Part shown: one piece after another, positions 1 through 5,399 of the stretch
Position numbering within the stretch: the first letter of the stretch is position 1
How the letters are laid out: the number at the start of each line of letters is the position of its first letter
Assembly: GCA_009392775.1 (NCBI GenBank)
Contig: VFFT01000115.1
Span: forward strand, 1 to 5,399
Length of the DNA: 5,399 bases
Source of the DNA: SAR202 cluster bacterium
GTDB taxonomy: Bacteria; Chloroflexota; Dehalococcoidia; UBA3495
Reading direction: 5' to 3'
The notes under the pieces: generated by a model
The model's input: only the letters and a program-made list of their open reading frames with translations
What the model was told of the DNA's origin: nothing
The model's database searches: none
Translations under genes and position numbers: made by a program

Positions 1-1387
1 GCCATTCTTTTTCGAGAGTATCTAAGTTCTGGTTCAGATTTAATTCTTTATCTCTAAGTTCTGCTGCTACCTCGTATTGTTGTGACGCTATCGCTTCGTC
101 CTTCTCCTGCCGAACCTGGTCAAGGACTTGTATAGCTTCTTTTACAGCAGCAGGTGTTGCGCTTCCTCTAAGTCGCACTCGGGACCCTGCTTCATCCAAT
201 AGATCGATTGCTTTGTCTGGCAAGAATCTGTCTGGAATGAATCTGGTTGCTAAATTTGTAGCTGCTACCAGTGCGTCTTCTGTGATTTCTACATTATGAT
301 GATCTTCGTAGGCACCTTTAACGCCGCGCAAGATCTCTACTGTCTCATCCTGACTAGGTTCTTCCACTCGTACTGGTTGCAACCGGCGTTCTAAGGCTGG
401 ATCTCGTTCTACATATTTTCGGTAGTCATCCAGTGTTGTTGCCCCAATACATTGTATCTCGCCTCGTGCTAAAGATGGCTTCAAAATATTCGATGCATCA
501 ACAGCTCCTTCGGCTGCTCCGGCCCCAACTATTGTGTGGATTTCGTCGATAAATAGTACGCAGTTACCAGCGACTTTGATTTCTTCTATAACTTTTTTTA
601 GGCGCTCTTCGAATTCCCCTCTGTACTTTGTTCCTGCTACTAGCGCACCCATATCTAACGTGACTAATCGCTTCCCTTGGAGAGTGTCTGGGCAGTCGCC
701 ATTGCTAATTTTTTGTGCCATGGCTTCAACAATCGCTGTCTTACCAACACCGGGTTCTCCCACTAGGACAGGGTTGTTTTTAGTGCGGCGGCTTAGGATC
801 TGTTCAACTCTCTCAAGTTCAGAACTTCTTCCTACAACGTTGTCTAATTTTTCTGATTTAGCTGCCAGTGTTAGATCTACACCTAGCTGATCTAAAGTGG
901 GGGTTCGGGATGTAGTTCTGCTTCCTTGGCTGGTCGTGGTGGAGCTATTACTGAGTATTCGGTGAGTCTCAGCACGTACCTTCTCTAGTGTTACCCCCAG
1001 ACTTTCCAATACACCAGCTGCAACACCTTCGCCTTCTCGTAAGAGTCCGATCAATAAGTGCTCTGTTCCGATGTATGTGTGATTCATGCGCCGAGCTTCA
1101 TCTACTGCTAGTTCAACGACTTTTTTAGCACGCGGAGTGAGTCCAATCTCACCTTCAGCCGGTTTCTCTCCTCTGCCAATGATGAATTCGACTGCGGATC
1201 TAACTTTACTGAGGTCTATCGTCAAGCCTGATAGTACTCTGGCAGCTACGCCCTCGGTCTCACGAACTAGACCTAGTAATATATGCTCAGTACCGATGTA
1301 GTTATGGTTGAATCTCTGAGCTTCTTCTTGGGCTAGAGATAATACTCTGCGGGCACGCTCAGAGAACTTTTCAAATCTACTTCCCAT
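1..1387 (-). CDS. clpC: ATP-dependent Clp protease ATP-binding subunit ClpC, N-terminal part (cut by window edge)
   Basis: ClpC is a cytoplasmic AAA+ unfoldase that feeds proteins to the ClpP peptidase. The 462 visible residues hold two Clp_N repeats (about 5-43 and 82-120, both containing YIGTEH), a polar linker rich in Ser and Thr (about 145-165), and the first nucleotide-binding domain. That domain shows Walker A GEPGVGKT at 210-217, Walker B FIDEIHT at 279-285, a sensor-1 IGATT around 314-318 and an arginine-finger ERR at 333-335. After it comes a UVR-type coiled-coil motif (YEVAAELRDKE from residue 438), the short middle domain that separates ClpC from ClpA and ClpB. Family members run about 810-850 residues, so the second ATPase domain and ClpP-binding loop lie off the left edge. 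The ATG at 1387 is chosen because AGGAG sits 7 nt upstream and the first repeat begins at residue 5. It has its own promoter and leader. No frameshift or missing key residue is seen. Confidence 0.97.
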   Translation of the reverse strand, partial: MGSRFEKFSERARRVLSLAQEEAQRFNHNYIGTEHILLGLVRETEGVAARVLSGLTIDLSKVRSAVEFIIGRGEKPAEGEIGLTPRAKKVVELAVDEARRMNHTYIGTEHLLIGLLREGEGVAAGVLESLGVTLEKVRAETHRILSNSSTTTSQGSRTTSRTPTLDQLGVDLTLAAKSEKLDNVVGRSSELERVEQILSRRTKNNPVLVGEPGVGKTAIVEAMAQKISNGDCPDTLQGKRLVTLDMGALVAGTKYRGEFEERLKKVIEEIKVAGNCVLFIDEIHTIVGAGAAEGAVDASNILKPSLARGEIQCIGATTLDDYRKYVERDPALERRLQPVRVEEPSQDETVEILRGVKGAYEDHHNVEITEDALVAATNLATRFIPDRFLPDKAIDLLDEAGSRVRLRGSATPAAVKEAIQVLDQVRQEKDEAIASQQYEVAAELRDKELNLNQNLDTLEKEW

Positions 1388-1394
1388 AATTGCG

Positions 1395-1399
1395 CTCCT
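1395..1399 (-). promoter_or_regulatory. Shine-Dalgarno sequence of clpC
   Basis: AGGAG on the minus strand lies 7 nt before the ATG whose first base is 1387. It fixes the clpC start, which also agrees with the usual N-terminus of the family. Confidence 0.85.
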
Positions 1400-1413
1400 G
1401 GTAGGTTAAGATC

Positions 1414-1457
1414 CTGGCCTGAGAGCATATAGACCAACTCGGTGTATCTCTGACCAG
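1414..1457 (-). other. possible hairpin in the clpC leader, near the ribosome-binding site
   Basis: In the minus-strand transcript CTGGTC then AGAG (from 1457 down to 1448) can pair with CTCT and GGCCAG (1425-1422 and 1419-1414), leaving a 2-nt bulge and a loop of about 22 nt. The stem ends about 15 nt before the AGGAG of clpC, so it could affect translation. The pairing is seen by eye only. A stem of this size can arise by chance. Confidence 0.3.
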
Positions 1458-1484
1458 CCTGATTCTCGACATTCACTGATTCAG

Positions 1485-1518
1485 ATTCCAGAATATGATG
1501 AATTCTAGTATTCTGAAT
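1485..1518 (-). other. inverted repeat at the predicted clpC transcription start
   Basis: ATTCCAGAATA (1485-1495) and TATTCTGAAT (1509-1518) form a 10-bp inverted repeat interrupted by one extra C, around a 13-nt spacer. It begins just downstream of the -10 box at 1526-1531, so it would be either a hairpin at the very 5' end of the clpC mRNA or a protein-binding operator. It is not the CIRCE element or the CtsR heptad repeat known for class I and III heat-shock genes. Confidence 0.45.
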
Positions 1519-1525
1519 GAGCTAA

Positions 1526-1554
1526 ATTATAGATTACGGTTTACTTAGTGTAAA
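1526..1554 (-). promoter_or_regulatory. sigma-70 promoter of clpC
   Basis: On the minus strand TTTACA (1554-1549) and TATAAT (1531-1526) are separated by exactly 17 bp, with a full-consensus -10 box and 5 of 6 matches at -35. The predicted start is near 1519, giving a leader of about 130 nt before the clpC ATG. This looks like a vegetative promoter, so stress control, if any, would act through the leader or an operator. Confidence 0.85.
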
Positions 1555-1580
1555 GGTGTTGCTTACGAATAAAATTAGTC

Positions 1581-1609
1581 AAGATAGCGGGATATTAACT
1601 AATTGTTAA
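1581..1609 (-). promoter_or_regulatory. weak candidate second upstream promoter of clpC
   Basis: TTAACA (1609-1604) and TATCTT (1586-1581) on the minus strand have a 17-bp spacer but only a moderate match at -10. The -35 box overlaps a small palindrome (TTAAC, 5 nt, GTTAA at 1595-1609). It could be a second clpC start, or chance in AT-rich DNA. Apart from this, 1555-1650 holds nothing I can name. Confidence 0.25.
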
Positions 1610-1650
1610 ACAGGTTCCGGGGGTGTAGAGAGGTTGCATTGTAGTTTCAC

Positions 1651-1675
1651 AAAAAAATCCCTGGCGGTGACCTAT
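1651..1675 (-). terminator. T-tract directly after the 5S rRNA gene, probable terminator
   Basis: The transcript of the 5S gene runs into a run of seven T (1657-1651) only 2 nt after its terminal helix. No separate GC hairpin follows. The GGTGAC...GTCACC stem within the 3' part of the 5S RNA is the nearest strong hairpin. Termination by an RNA stem followed by U residues is plausible but inferred. Confidence 0.45.
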
Positions 1676-1775
1676 TTTCCCACTCCGTCACCAGAGCAGT
1701 ATCGTAGGCGCTGAGGCGTTTAACTACCGTGTTCGGGATGGGAACGGGTTGGTCCACCTCGCTAGAACCACCAGG
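1660..1775 (-). rRNA. rrf: 5S ribosomal RNA
   Basis: The minus strand contains the hallmark 5S core: CCCGTTCCCATCCCGAACAC, then a GTTAAAC...CAGCGCC stretch, and closing 5' and 3' ends. The ends CCTGGTGG and CCGCCAGG pair as helix I over 8 bp, and the 116-nt length fits a bacterial 5S RNA. The exact mature ends may differ by 1-2 nt. It functions in the large ribosomal subunit. Unusually, no 23S gene lies upstream: the upstream DNA holds only a promoter candidate and then a tRNA gene on the other strand. The gene is therefore transcribed on its own, reading towards clpC. Confidence 0.95.
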
Positions 1776-1788
1776 AAATATCACAATA

Positions 1789-1817
1789 ATTATCCATGAT
1801 TTGCGTATATATAGCAA
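1789..1817 (-). promoter_or_regulatory. promoter of the 5S rRNA gene
   Basis: TTGCTA (1817-1812) and GATAAT (1794-1789) on the minus strand are spaced 17 bp apart. The predicted start, near 1782, is only about 7 nt before the mature 5S end. This placement supports independent transcription of the 5S gene. Confidence 0.7.
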
Positions 1818-1870
1818 GAGCCTTGTAGGTTTTGTTGTTTTGACGTCACATATCGTTTCATTTAAGCATG

Positions 1871-1899
1871 TTGATATGATATCTACTGTGCTAGAATAT
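1871..1899 (+). promoter_or_regulatory. promoter of the tRNA-Lys gene
   Basis: TTGATA (1871-1876) is followed either by TAGAAT (1892-1897), 15 bp away with an extended TG in front, or by GAATAT (1894-1899), 17 bp away. Either choice places the start about 1905, roughly 8 nt before the tRNA. Confidence 0.6.
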
Positions 1900-1912
1900 C
1901 GTGGTTGTCTGC

Positions 1913-1988
1913 GGGCCGTTAGCTCAGTTGGTAGAGCACCGGACTTTTAATCCGGGTGTCGTGGGTTCGATCCCCACACGGCCCACCA
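1913..1988 (+). tRNA. tRNA-Lys (anticodon UUU)
   Basis: The 76-nt sequence folds as a full cloverleaf. The acceptor stem GGGCCGT pairs with ACGGCCC, and the D arm contains AGCTCAGTTGGTAGAGC. The anticodon stem CCGGA/TCCGG closes the loop CTTTTAA, and the T arm contains GGTTCGATCC. The anticodon TTT at 1946-1948 reads lysine codons AAA and AAG. The discriminator base is A and the 3' CCA (1986-1988) is encoded in the gene. It is transcribed alone, divergently from the 5S gene, and ends at a terminator 20 nt downstream. Confidence 0.97.
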
Positions 1989-2008
1989 TTAATGTGAGAG
2001 TGAAATAG

Positions 2009-2043
2009 GTCCTCAGGAGTAACCTTCTGAGGGCTTTGTTTTT
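2009..2043 (+). terminator. rho-independent terminator of the tRNA-Lys gene
   Basis: GTCCTCAG (2009-2016) pairs with CTGAGGGC (2027-2034) in an 8-bp GC-rich stem with a loop of about 10 nt, followed by TTTGTTTTT (2035-2043). On the opposite strand the stem is not followed by a T-run, so it probably does not also terminate the MFS gene. Confidence 0.9.
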
Positions 2044-2091
2044 GGGAGAAGGGTACATTTTATACTTGTGACCTTTCAGCCTTTTTCCGTT

Positions 2092-3309
2092 TTATATGGT
2101 CGTAGAGTTGGAATTTTTAGTAGGGCTGCTTAATAATCCGGCTAGCACTAGTAAGGAAGCAGGTACTGAGCACATAATTAATCCAGTAGTGAAACTGCCA
2201 GAAATATCATGGATGTAGCCGACTAAAACAGGGGATATGAACATTCCACCACCGGTGAACGTTAGCATAACCCCCCAAACTATAGCCACATCTTTTTTGA
2301 TGAACAATGCAGCTCTCATAGTTTCTGATAGTAGTGTCGGCAAATACAACCATGATCCAATCCCTACGATTGCCAGCGAGATCGAGATTAGCAATTGGTT
2401 CTCCACTAGGTACGTGGCAGGTCCGCCTATGACTACTAATATTCCTGCGATAAGAAGGTAAGTGCGAGCGGACCCCAATTTTAGTGGTAGAAAACCTCCC
2501 AGGAAAACACCAATGATTCCAGCCAGTGGTAGAAAGCTTGCCGACAATCCTGCAATTTGCACGTTCATTCCATGGTCCTGTGTATAGACTGTCGGAAGCC
2601 ATCCGCTGAGGGCGGTGTATTGGAACATTACTCCTGCGTCGGCGGCTAGTAGCAGTAATATAGCTTTTCTCTTGATCAAACTTATGATTTCGGACGGTTT
2701 GGGTAGACGTTGATCTGGGTCTAGACTGCTTTGAGAATTCCCTTTCCATATCCAAATTAACAGTGTAAGTAGTGGAATTACCCCTAAAACGCTCAATGAT
2801 AACTGCCAGCCTATGTAATCGGAAACTTTTGCTCCTAGTGATACTGATATTCCGATCCCGATGGTCATCATGGCGGCGTTTAAAGAATTGACTATTAATA
2901 ATTGTTTAGAATTAAACCACTGTATTAAGATGGGGCCCACGACCGTAAGGATAAGAGCAGCGCCGACCCCATAAAGAAGTCGTAGCGTCAATAGGGATAT
3001 AAAGTCTGACAGAATAAATGATAAGGACACCGCCCCCATCAGTAATAAACCTAAAGCGAAAGCGCGAAATTGCCCAAGTTTAACTGCTACTAACCCTCCA
3101 GGTATACCGAAAACCGCTGCTGCTAGGGGAGGTAGGGATATCAATAAACCTGCGCTGCCGTGGCTGACGTCTAAATCATTAATGATTTCGAGCAGAATCG
3201 GAGACACGGAGAAGACATTCAGTCCTACGCCTAGGTGTCCTAATATTACCAGAATGGCTATCCATATTCTTTCTACAGATAGCTTGGATTCATACGTGGA
3301 GGTTTCCAA
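2092..3309 (-). CDS. MFS transporter, 12 transmembrane helices, CynX/NimT-like
   Basis: An inner-membrane secondary transporter of the major facilitator superfamily, 405 residues, normal for a 12-helix member. Hydrophobic segments lie at roughly 15-37, 52-76, 82-99, 103-125, 137-160, 166-188, 215-240, 252-275, 283-302, 305-328, 342-365 and 372-393, with the usual polar loop (189-213) between the halves. A motif-A-like loop GGLVAVKLGQFR (71-82) and a motif-B RxxxGxGxA pattern (R110, G114, G116, A118) support the family. The general pattern, including WLPTVY near 237-242, resembles cyanate/nitroimidazole (CynX/NimT) and organic-anion transporters, but the substrate is not determined. The start is TTG at 3309: a stop codon (3318-3316) lies two codons upstream and no ATG or GTG occurs in frame before the first helix. 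The Shine-Dalgarno is weak (AGG about 10 nt upstream). It is divergent from the PrpD-like gene, and the two are probably regulated together. Confidence 0.88.
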   Translation of the reverse strand: METSTYESKLSVERIWIAILVILGHLGVGLNVFSVSPILLEIINDLDVSHGSAGLLISLPPLAAAVFGIPGGLVAVKLGQFRAFALGLLLMGAVSLSFILSDFISLLTLRLLYGVGAALILTVVGPILIQWFNSKQLLIVNSLNAAMMTIGIGISVSLGAKVSDYIGWQLSLSVLGVIPLLTLLIWIWKGNSQSSLDPDQRLPKPSEIISLIKRKAILLLLAADAGVMFQYTALSGWLPTVYTQDHGMNVQIAGLSASFLPLAGIIGVFLGGFLPLKLGSARTYLLIAGILVVIGGPATYLVENQLLISISLAIVGIGSWLYLPTLLSETMRAALFIKKDVAIVWGVMLTFTGGGMFISPVLVGYIHDISGSFTTGLIMCSVPASLLVLAGLLSSPTKNSNSTTI

Positions 3310-3419
3310 AAAGGTCTAACCTATACAAATAGAATTAAATGCTCAAACTTAATTATACTGTATAGGTGTTTAAATACTTTATTCTAAATTCATTAAATCT
3401 GCTGAGAGGCCAAGTTTAA
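3310..3419. promoter_or_regulatory. divergent control region between the MFS and PrpD-like genes
   Basis: This 110-bp AT-rich gap holds the promoters of both genes. A consensus -10 box TATAAT lies on the minus strand (3357-3352) and a TATACT box on the plus strand (3354-3359). They overlap, so polymerase could hardly occupy both at once. No good -35 box is seen for either, which suggests help from an activator. A Shine-Dalgarno GAGAGG (3404-3409) sits 10 nt before the plus-strand ATG. Confidence 0.55.
3319..3367. repeat. 8-bp inverted repeat in the divergent control region, possible operator
   Basis: ACCTATAC (3319-3326) and GTATAGGT (3360-3367) are perfect inverted copies separated by 33 bp, which is about three helical turns between arms. 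The right arm overlaps a small palindrome TATACTGTATA (3354-3364) and the -10 boxes. It could be a two-site operator for a dimeric regulator, but no regulator gene is in the window and AT-rich DNA gives such repeats by chance. Confidence 0.4.
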
Positions 3420-4796
3420 ATGCATGCTACAGAGCGAATATCGGAATTCATACGCAATTGTAGATTAGAGGATTACCCTGAAGAAGCGATTCTTGCAGCC
3501 AAAACGGCAATAGTAGACTGCTTTGCTTGCATGCTCGCGGGTTCCCAAGAGCAATTGGCAAATGTACTAATTAAGTATGTATCTTCAGAAGGGGGAAATG
3601 CCGTTGCTACTGCAGTCGGTATGGGTATGAAGACAACATCGTCAAGTGCGGCATTAGTGAACGGAGCTATTGCTCACGCCTTAGATTACGATGACATTAC
3701 ACATGTCAGCAAAACGCATCCTACAGCTGTCCTGCTTCCCACGGTTACTGCCTTGTGTGAGGAGACTAAATCTTCAGGGAAAGATTTGCTATTAAGCTAT
3801 ATCACTGGTTTTGAGGTAGCCTGCAGTGTATCCGAGACCTTAAGTCCTGCATACTACGATAATTTGGGCTGGCATCCGACAGGACCTATTGGCGCAATTG
3901 GAGCCGGAGCATCCGCAGCCAAATTAATGGCTTTAAATAAAGAAGAAATCGAGATGACTATGTCTTTGGCAGCATCCCAAGGATCCGGATTGCGACAGAA
4001 TTTTGGCAGTATGACAAAGCCTTTCCACGCTGGAGCAGCCGCTAGAAGTGGAGTGGTTTCTGCCAAACTAGTGTCGCAGGGCTTCACCGCCGCTCATGAT
4101 GCCATTGAGGGAAACTTCGGATTTTCTAAGGCATTTTCCGGCGGAAATGATTTCAATCCTGACGCTGTGTTAGATAATCTTGGCAATAAATGCTATTTGC
4201 TAGAATCTGGTCTTGAAATTAAGAAATACCCTTGTTGTGGGAGTGCTCATATAGCCCTAGACGCTGCATTTAATCTTCTGGTGGATAAAACTATCGACGT
4301 GCGCCAAATCAATAATATCGAAGTTCTTGTAGATTTTGATCCGCCAAGGTCGTTGGTTCACTCTAGACCGAAGAATGCTCTAGAAGGAAAATTTAGCATG
4401 GAATACTGTTTAAGTGCCGCGTTACTAGATAAATCAGTATCCTTTGATTCGTTTACAGATCATCAAGTTCTTAGGAAAGAGGCCCAGGATTTGATTCCTA
4501 GAATATCTATGAAACGCATACCAGGAAATGAAGGACTTCCGAGCTGGACGGAAGGATACAATGAACTGACTGTACACTTGACCGATGGAAGCTCATTATC
4601 GTCAAAGGCTTTTAGGCCAACCTCAGGGGCGTTAAGGGGTGTAACTACCAATGATGTTGATCGCAAATTCTTAGACTGTGCTGCATTTGTACTGGACAAA
4701 AGCCTGGCCTCGGAAGCACTGGAATTATTGAAAAATATTGAGTCTCTAAAAAACTTGGACGAGTTAATGGATATACTGCGAGGCCTTGCAAGATAG
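3420..4796 (+). CDS. MmgE/PrpD family protein (2-methylcitrate dehydratase-like)
   Basis: A 458-residue cytosolic enzyme, close to the usual 440-480 of the family. It shows the typical blocks in order: helical N-terminus with IVDCFACMLAG (31-41), HALDYDDITH (86-95), HPTAVLLPTVTAL (100-112), GWHPTGPIGAIGAGASAAKL (150-169), GSMTKPFHAGAAARSG (196-211), KKYPCCGSAHIALDA (268-282) and KFSMEYCLSAALL (324-336). D91/D92, H100, K200 and H277 match the acid/base residues described for cis-aconitate decarboxylase and PrpD relatives. The family includes 2-methylcitrate dehydratase, cis-aconitate decarboxylase and iminodisuccinate epimerase, so the reaction is probably dehydration, decarboxylation or epimerisation of a small polycarboxylic acid. 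No prpB or prpC is adjacent, so a methylcitrate-cycle role is doubtful. The ATG at 3420 is preceded by GAGAGG. It faces an MFS transporter and is convergent with an LLM oxidoreductase. Confidence 0.92.
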   Translation: MHATERISEFIRNCRLEDYPEEAILAAKTAIVDCFACMLAGSQEQLANVLIKYVSSEGGNAVATAVGMGMKTTSSSAALVNGAIAHALDYDDITHVSKTHPTAVLLPTVTALCEETKSSGKDLLLSYITGFEVACSVSETLSPAYYDNLGWHPTGPIGAIGAGASAAKLMALNKEEIEMTMSLAASQGSGLRQNFGSMTKPFHAGAAARSGVVSAKLVSQGFTAAHDAIEGNFGFSKAFSGGNDFNPDAVLDNLGNKCYLLESGLEIKKYPCCGSAHIALDAAFNLLVDKTIDVRQINNIEVLVDFDPPRSLVHSRPKNALEGKFSMEYCLSAALLDKSVSFDSFTDHQVLRKEAQDLIPRISMKRIPGNEGLPSWTEGYNELTVHLTDGSSLSSKAFRPTSGALRGVTTNDVDRKFLDCAAFVLDKSLASEALELLKNIESLKNLDELMDILRGLAR

Positions 4797-4850
4797 GATA
4801 CTACTTTCAGACTAATATGCAGGGGGCGTAAGTATTTTGGTCGGCAATCT

Positions 4851-5399
4851 TTAAAACTGTTTGGAGAGCTCTCCAAGTATGTTCATTGTACGTTCATAAG
4901 ATTTGCGTGAATTTTGTCCTGCCTCAACTATTGAGACAAGTATATCGCTCGCACCCATAGAAAAGAGTTCTTGTATTTGTTCAGATACTTGCTCTTCAGT
5001 TCCAAATATGGCAGTTCCTTCAATCATACGGTCACTCCAAGTGTTTTCAAAGGCTTCCGGGTAACCTGCCTCCGAAAACATCTGTTGATAGAACGGAAGT
5101 TTAGGGTAATTTGATAGCTGTTTTTGAACGCCCTCTCTGATTTCGTCGAAATTCTCGTGAACGCATACCGGGGCATGAGCGATTAGGCCCGGAGCGTGTC
5201 TCTCTGCTGTTTCTGCACCTCTTTTTATAGAGGGTAATGCAGTCTTTTCAAGATATGACCTGGGGCATACCCAGCTGATAGCACCATCGGCCTGTTCGCC
5301 ACACATTTCAAAAGATTTCTCGCGTAATGCAGACGCTAGTACTGGTACATCTACGGGTGCAGATATTTGTGCAGTTGCATGGTAGTATTCGCCTGTAAA
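4851..5399 (-). CDS. LLM-class (luciferase-like, probably F420-dependent) oxidoreductase, C-terminal part (cut by window edge)
   Basis: The frame stays open to the right edge, so 182 C-terminal residues of a protein normally about 300-340 long are visible. The ATG at 5306 lies inside the domain and is not the start. Upstream codons read FTGEYYHATAQI, then PVLASALREKSFEMCGEQAD, the familiar GEYY...P..VLVAALRP..L...GE.ADG block of luciferase-like enzymes. Next come AISWVCPRSYL, a segment with PVCVHEN, and the C-terminal IFGTEEQVSEQIQEL...GASDILVS pattern (cofactor-domain end of the TIM barrel). Such proteins are cytosolic flavin (FMN) or F420 oxidoreductases acting on varied small organics. The cofactor-binding N-terminal half is missing, so F420 versus FMN cannot be decided here; similarity of the visible part favours F420 types. 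It is convergent with the PrpD-like gene, 54 bp apart, with no obvious terminator between them. Confidence 0.88.
   Translation of the reverse strand, partial: FTGEYYHATAQISAPVDVPVLASALREKSFEMCGEQADGAISWVCPRSYLEKTALPSIKRGAETAERHAPGLIAHAPVCVHENFDEIREGVQKQLSNYPKLPFYQQMFSEAGYPEAFENTWSDRMIEGTAIFGTEEQVSEQIQELFSMGASDILVSIVEAGQNSRKSYERTMNILGELSKQF

Noticed and set aside
534..1301. Two plus-strand reading frames (534-890 and 1086-1301)
   Set aside because: Both lie antisense inside clpC, whose own frame is unbroken and fully conserved there.
1388..1659. CIRCE or CtsR heat-shock operator upstream of clpC
   Set aside because: No TTAGCACTC/GAGTGCTAA pair and no tandem GTCAAA heptads; a single AGTCAA at 1577-1582 is not enough.
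1729..1950. Open reading frame of 73 codons on the plus strand
   Set aside because: It runs through the 5S rRNA gene, both RNA promoters and into the tRNA; its protein has no recognisable character.
1913..2043. tRNA-Lys as attachment site of a genomic island
   Set aside because: The tRNA is intact with its own terminator, I see no copy of its 3' end elsewhere in the window, and no integrase is present.
2207..2755. 182-codon minus-strand frame, and a plus-strand frame at 2237-2461
   Set aside because: They overlap the MFS gene in other frames; only the 405-residue frame has the membrane helices and family motifs.
4797..4850. Possible terminator between the convergent PrpD-like and LLM genes
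   Set aside because: Only a 5-bp ATACT/AGTAT match with a large loop and no T-run on either strand was found.
3854..4876. Minus-strand frames at 3854-4087 and 4463-4876
   Set aside because: They are antisense to the well-conserved PrpD-like gene, and the second also runs into the LLM gene end; no family features are seen.

Overview
The window carries a conserved housekeeping block (about 1-2043) next to a small metabolic block (about 2044-5399). The organism is a bacterium of moderate GC content (mid-40s percent by eye). ClpC is typical of Firmicutes, Actinobacteria, Cyanobacteria and Chloroflexota. An F420-type luciferase-like oxidoreductase, an MmgE/PrpD protein and an rRNA gene detached from any rRNA operon fit a Chloroflexota member such as the SAR202/Dehalococcoidia lineages. 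That placement is inference from gene content, not from a phylogeny.

Region 1 (1-1660): the N-terminal 462 residues of the AAA+ unfoldase ClpC lie on the minus strand and run off the left edge. They are preceded by a clear ribosome-binding site, a leader of about 130 nt with two possible hairpins, and a near-consensus sigma-70 promoter (TTTACA, 17 bp, TATAAT).

Region 2 (1660-2043): a 5S rRNA gene (minus) and a tRNA-Lys(UUU) gene (plus) are divergently arranged about 137 bp apart, each with its own promoter candidate. No 23S rRNA lies next to the 5S gene, so it is a stand-alone unit. The tRNA is followed by a strong rho-independent terminator.

Region 3 (2092-4796): a 12-helix MFS transporter (minus, TTG start) and an MmgE/PrpD-family protein (plus) are divergently transcribed from a 110-bp AT-rich intergenic region. 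That region holds an 8-bp inverted repeat and overlapping -10 elements, which suggests shared control. A transporter facing a dehydratase/isomerase-type enzyme suggests uptake and breakdown of an organic acid, but the substrate cannot be read from sequence.

Region 4 (4851-5399): the C-terminal 182 residues of a luciferase-like (LLM, probably F420-dependent) oxidoreductase on the minus strand, convergent with the PrpD-like gene and cut by the right edge.

I found no mobile element, CRISPR array or clearly new system. The points most worth checking are the free-standing 5S gene, the shared control region of the MFS/PrpD pair, and the real substrate of that pair.
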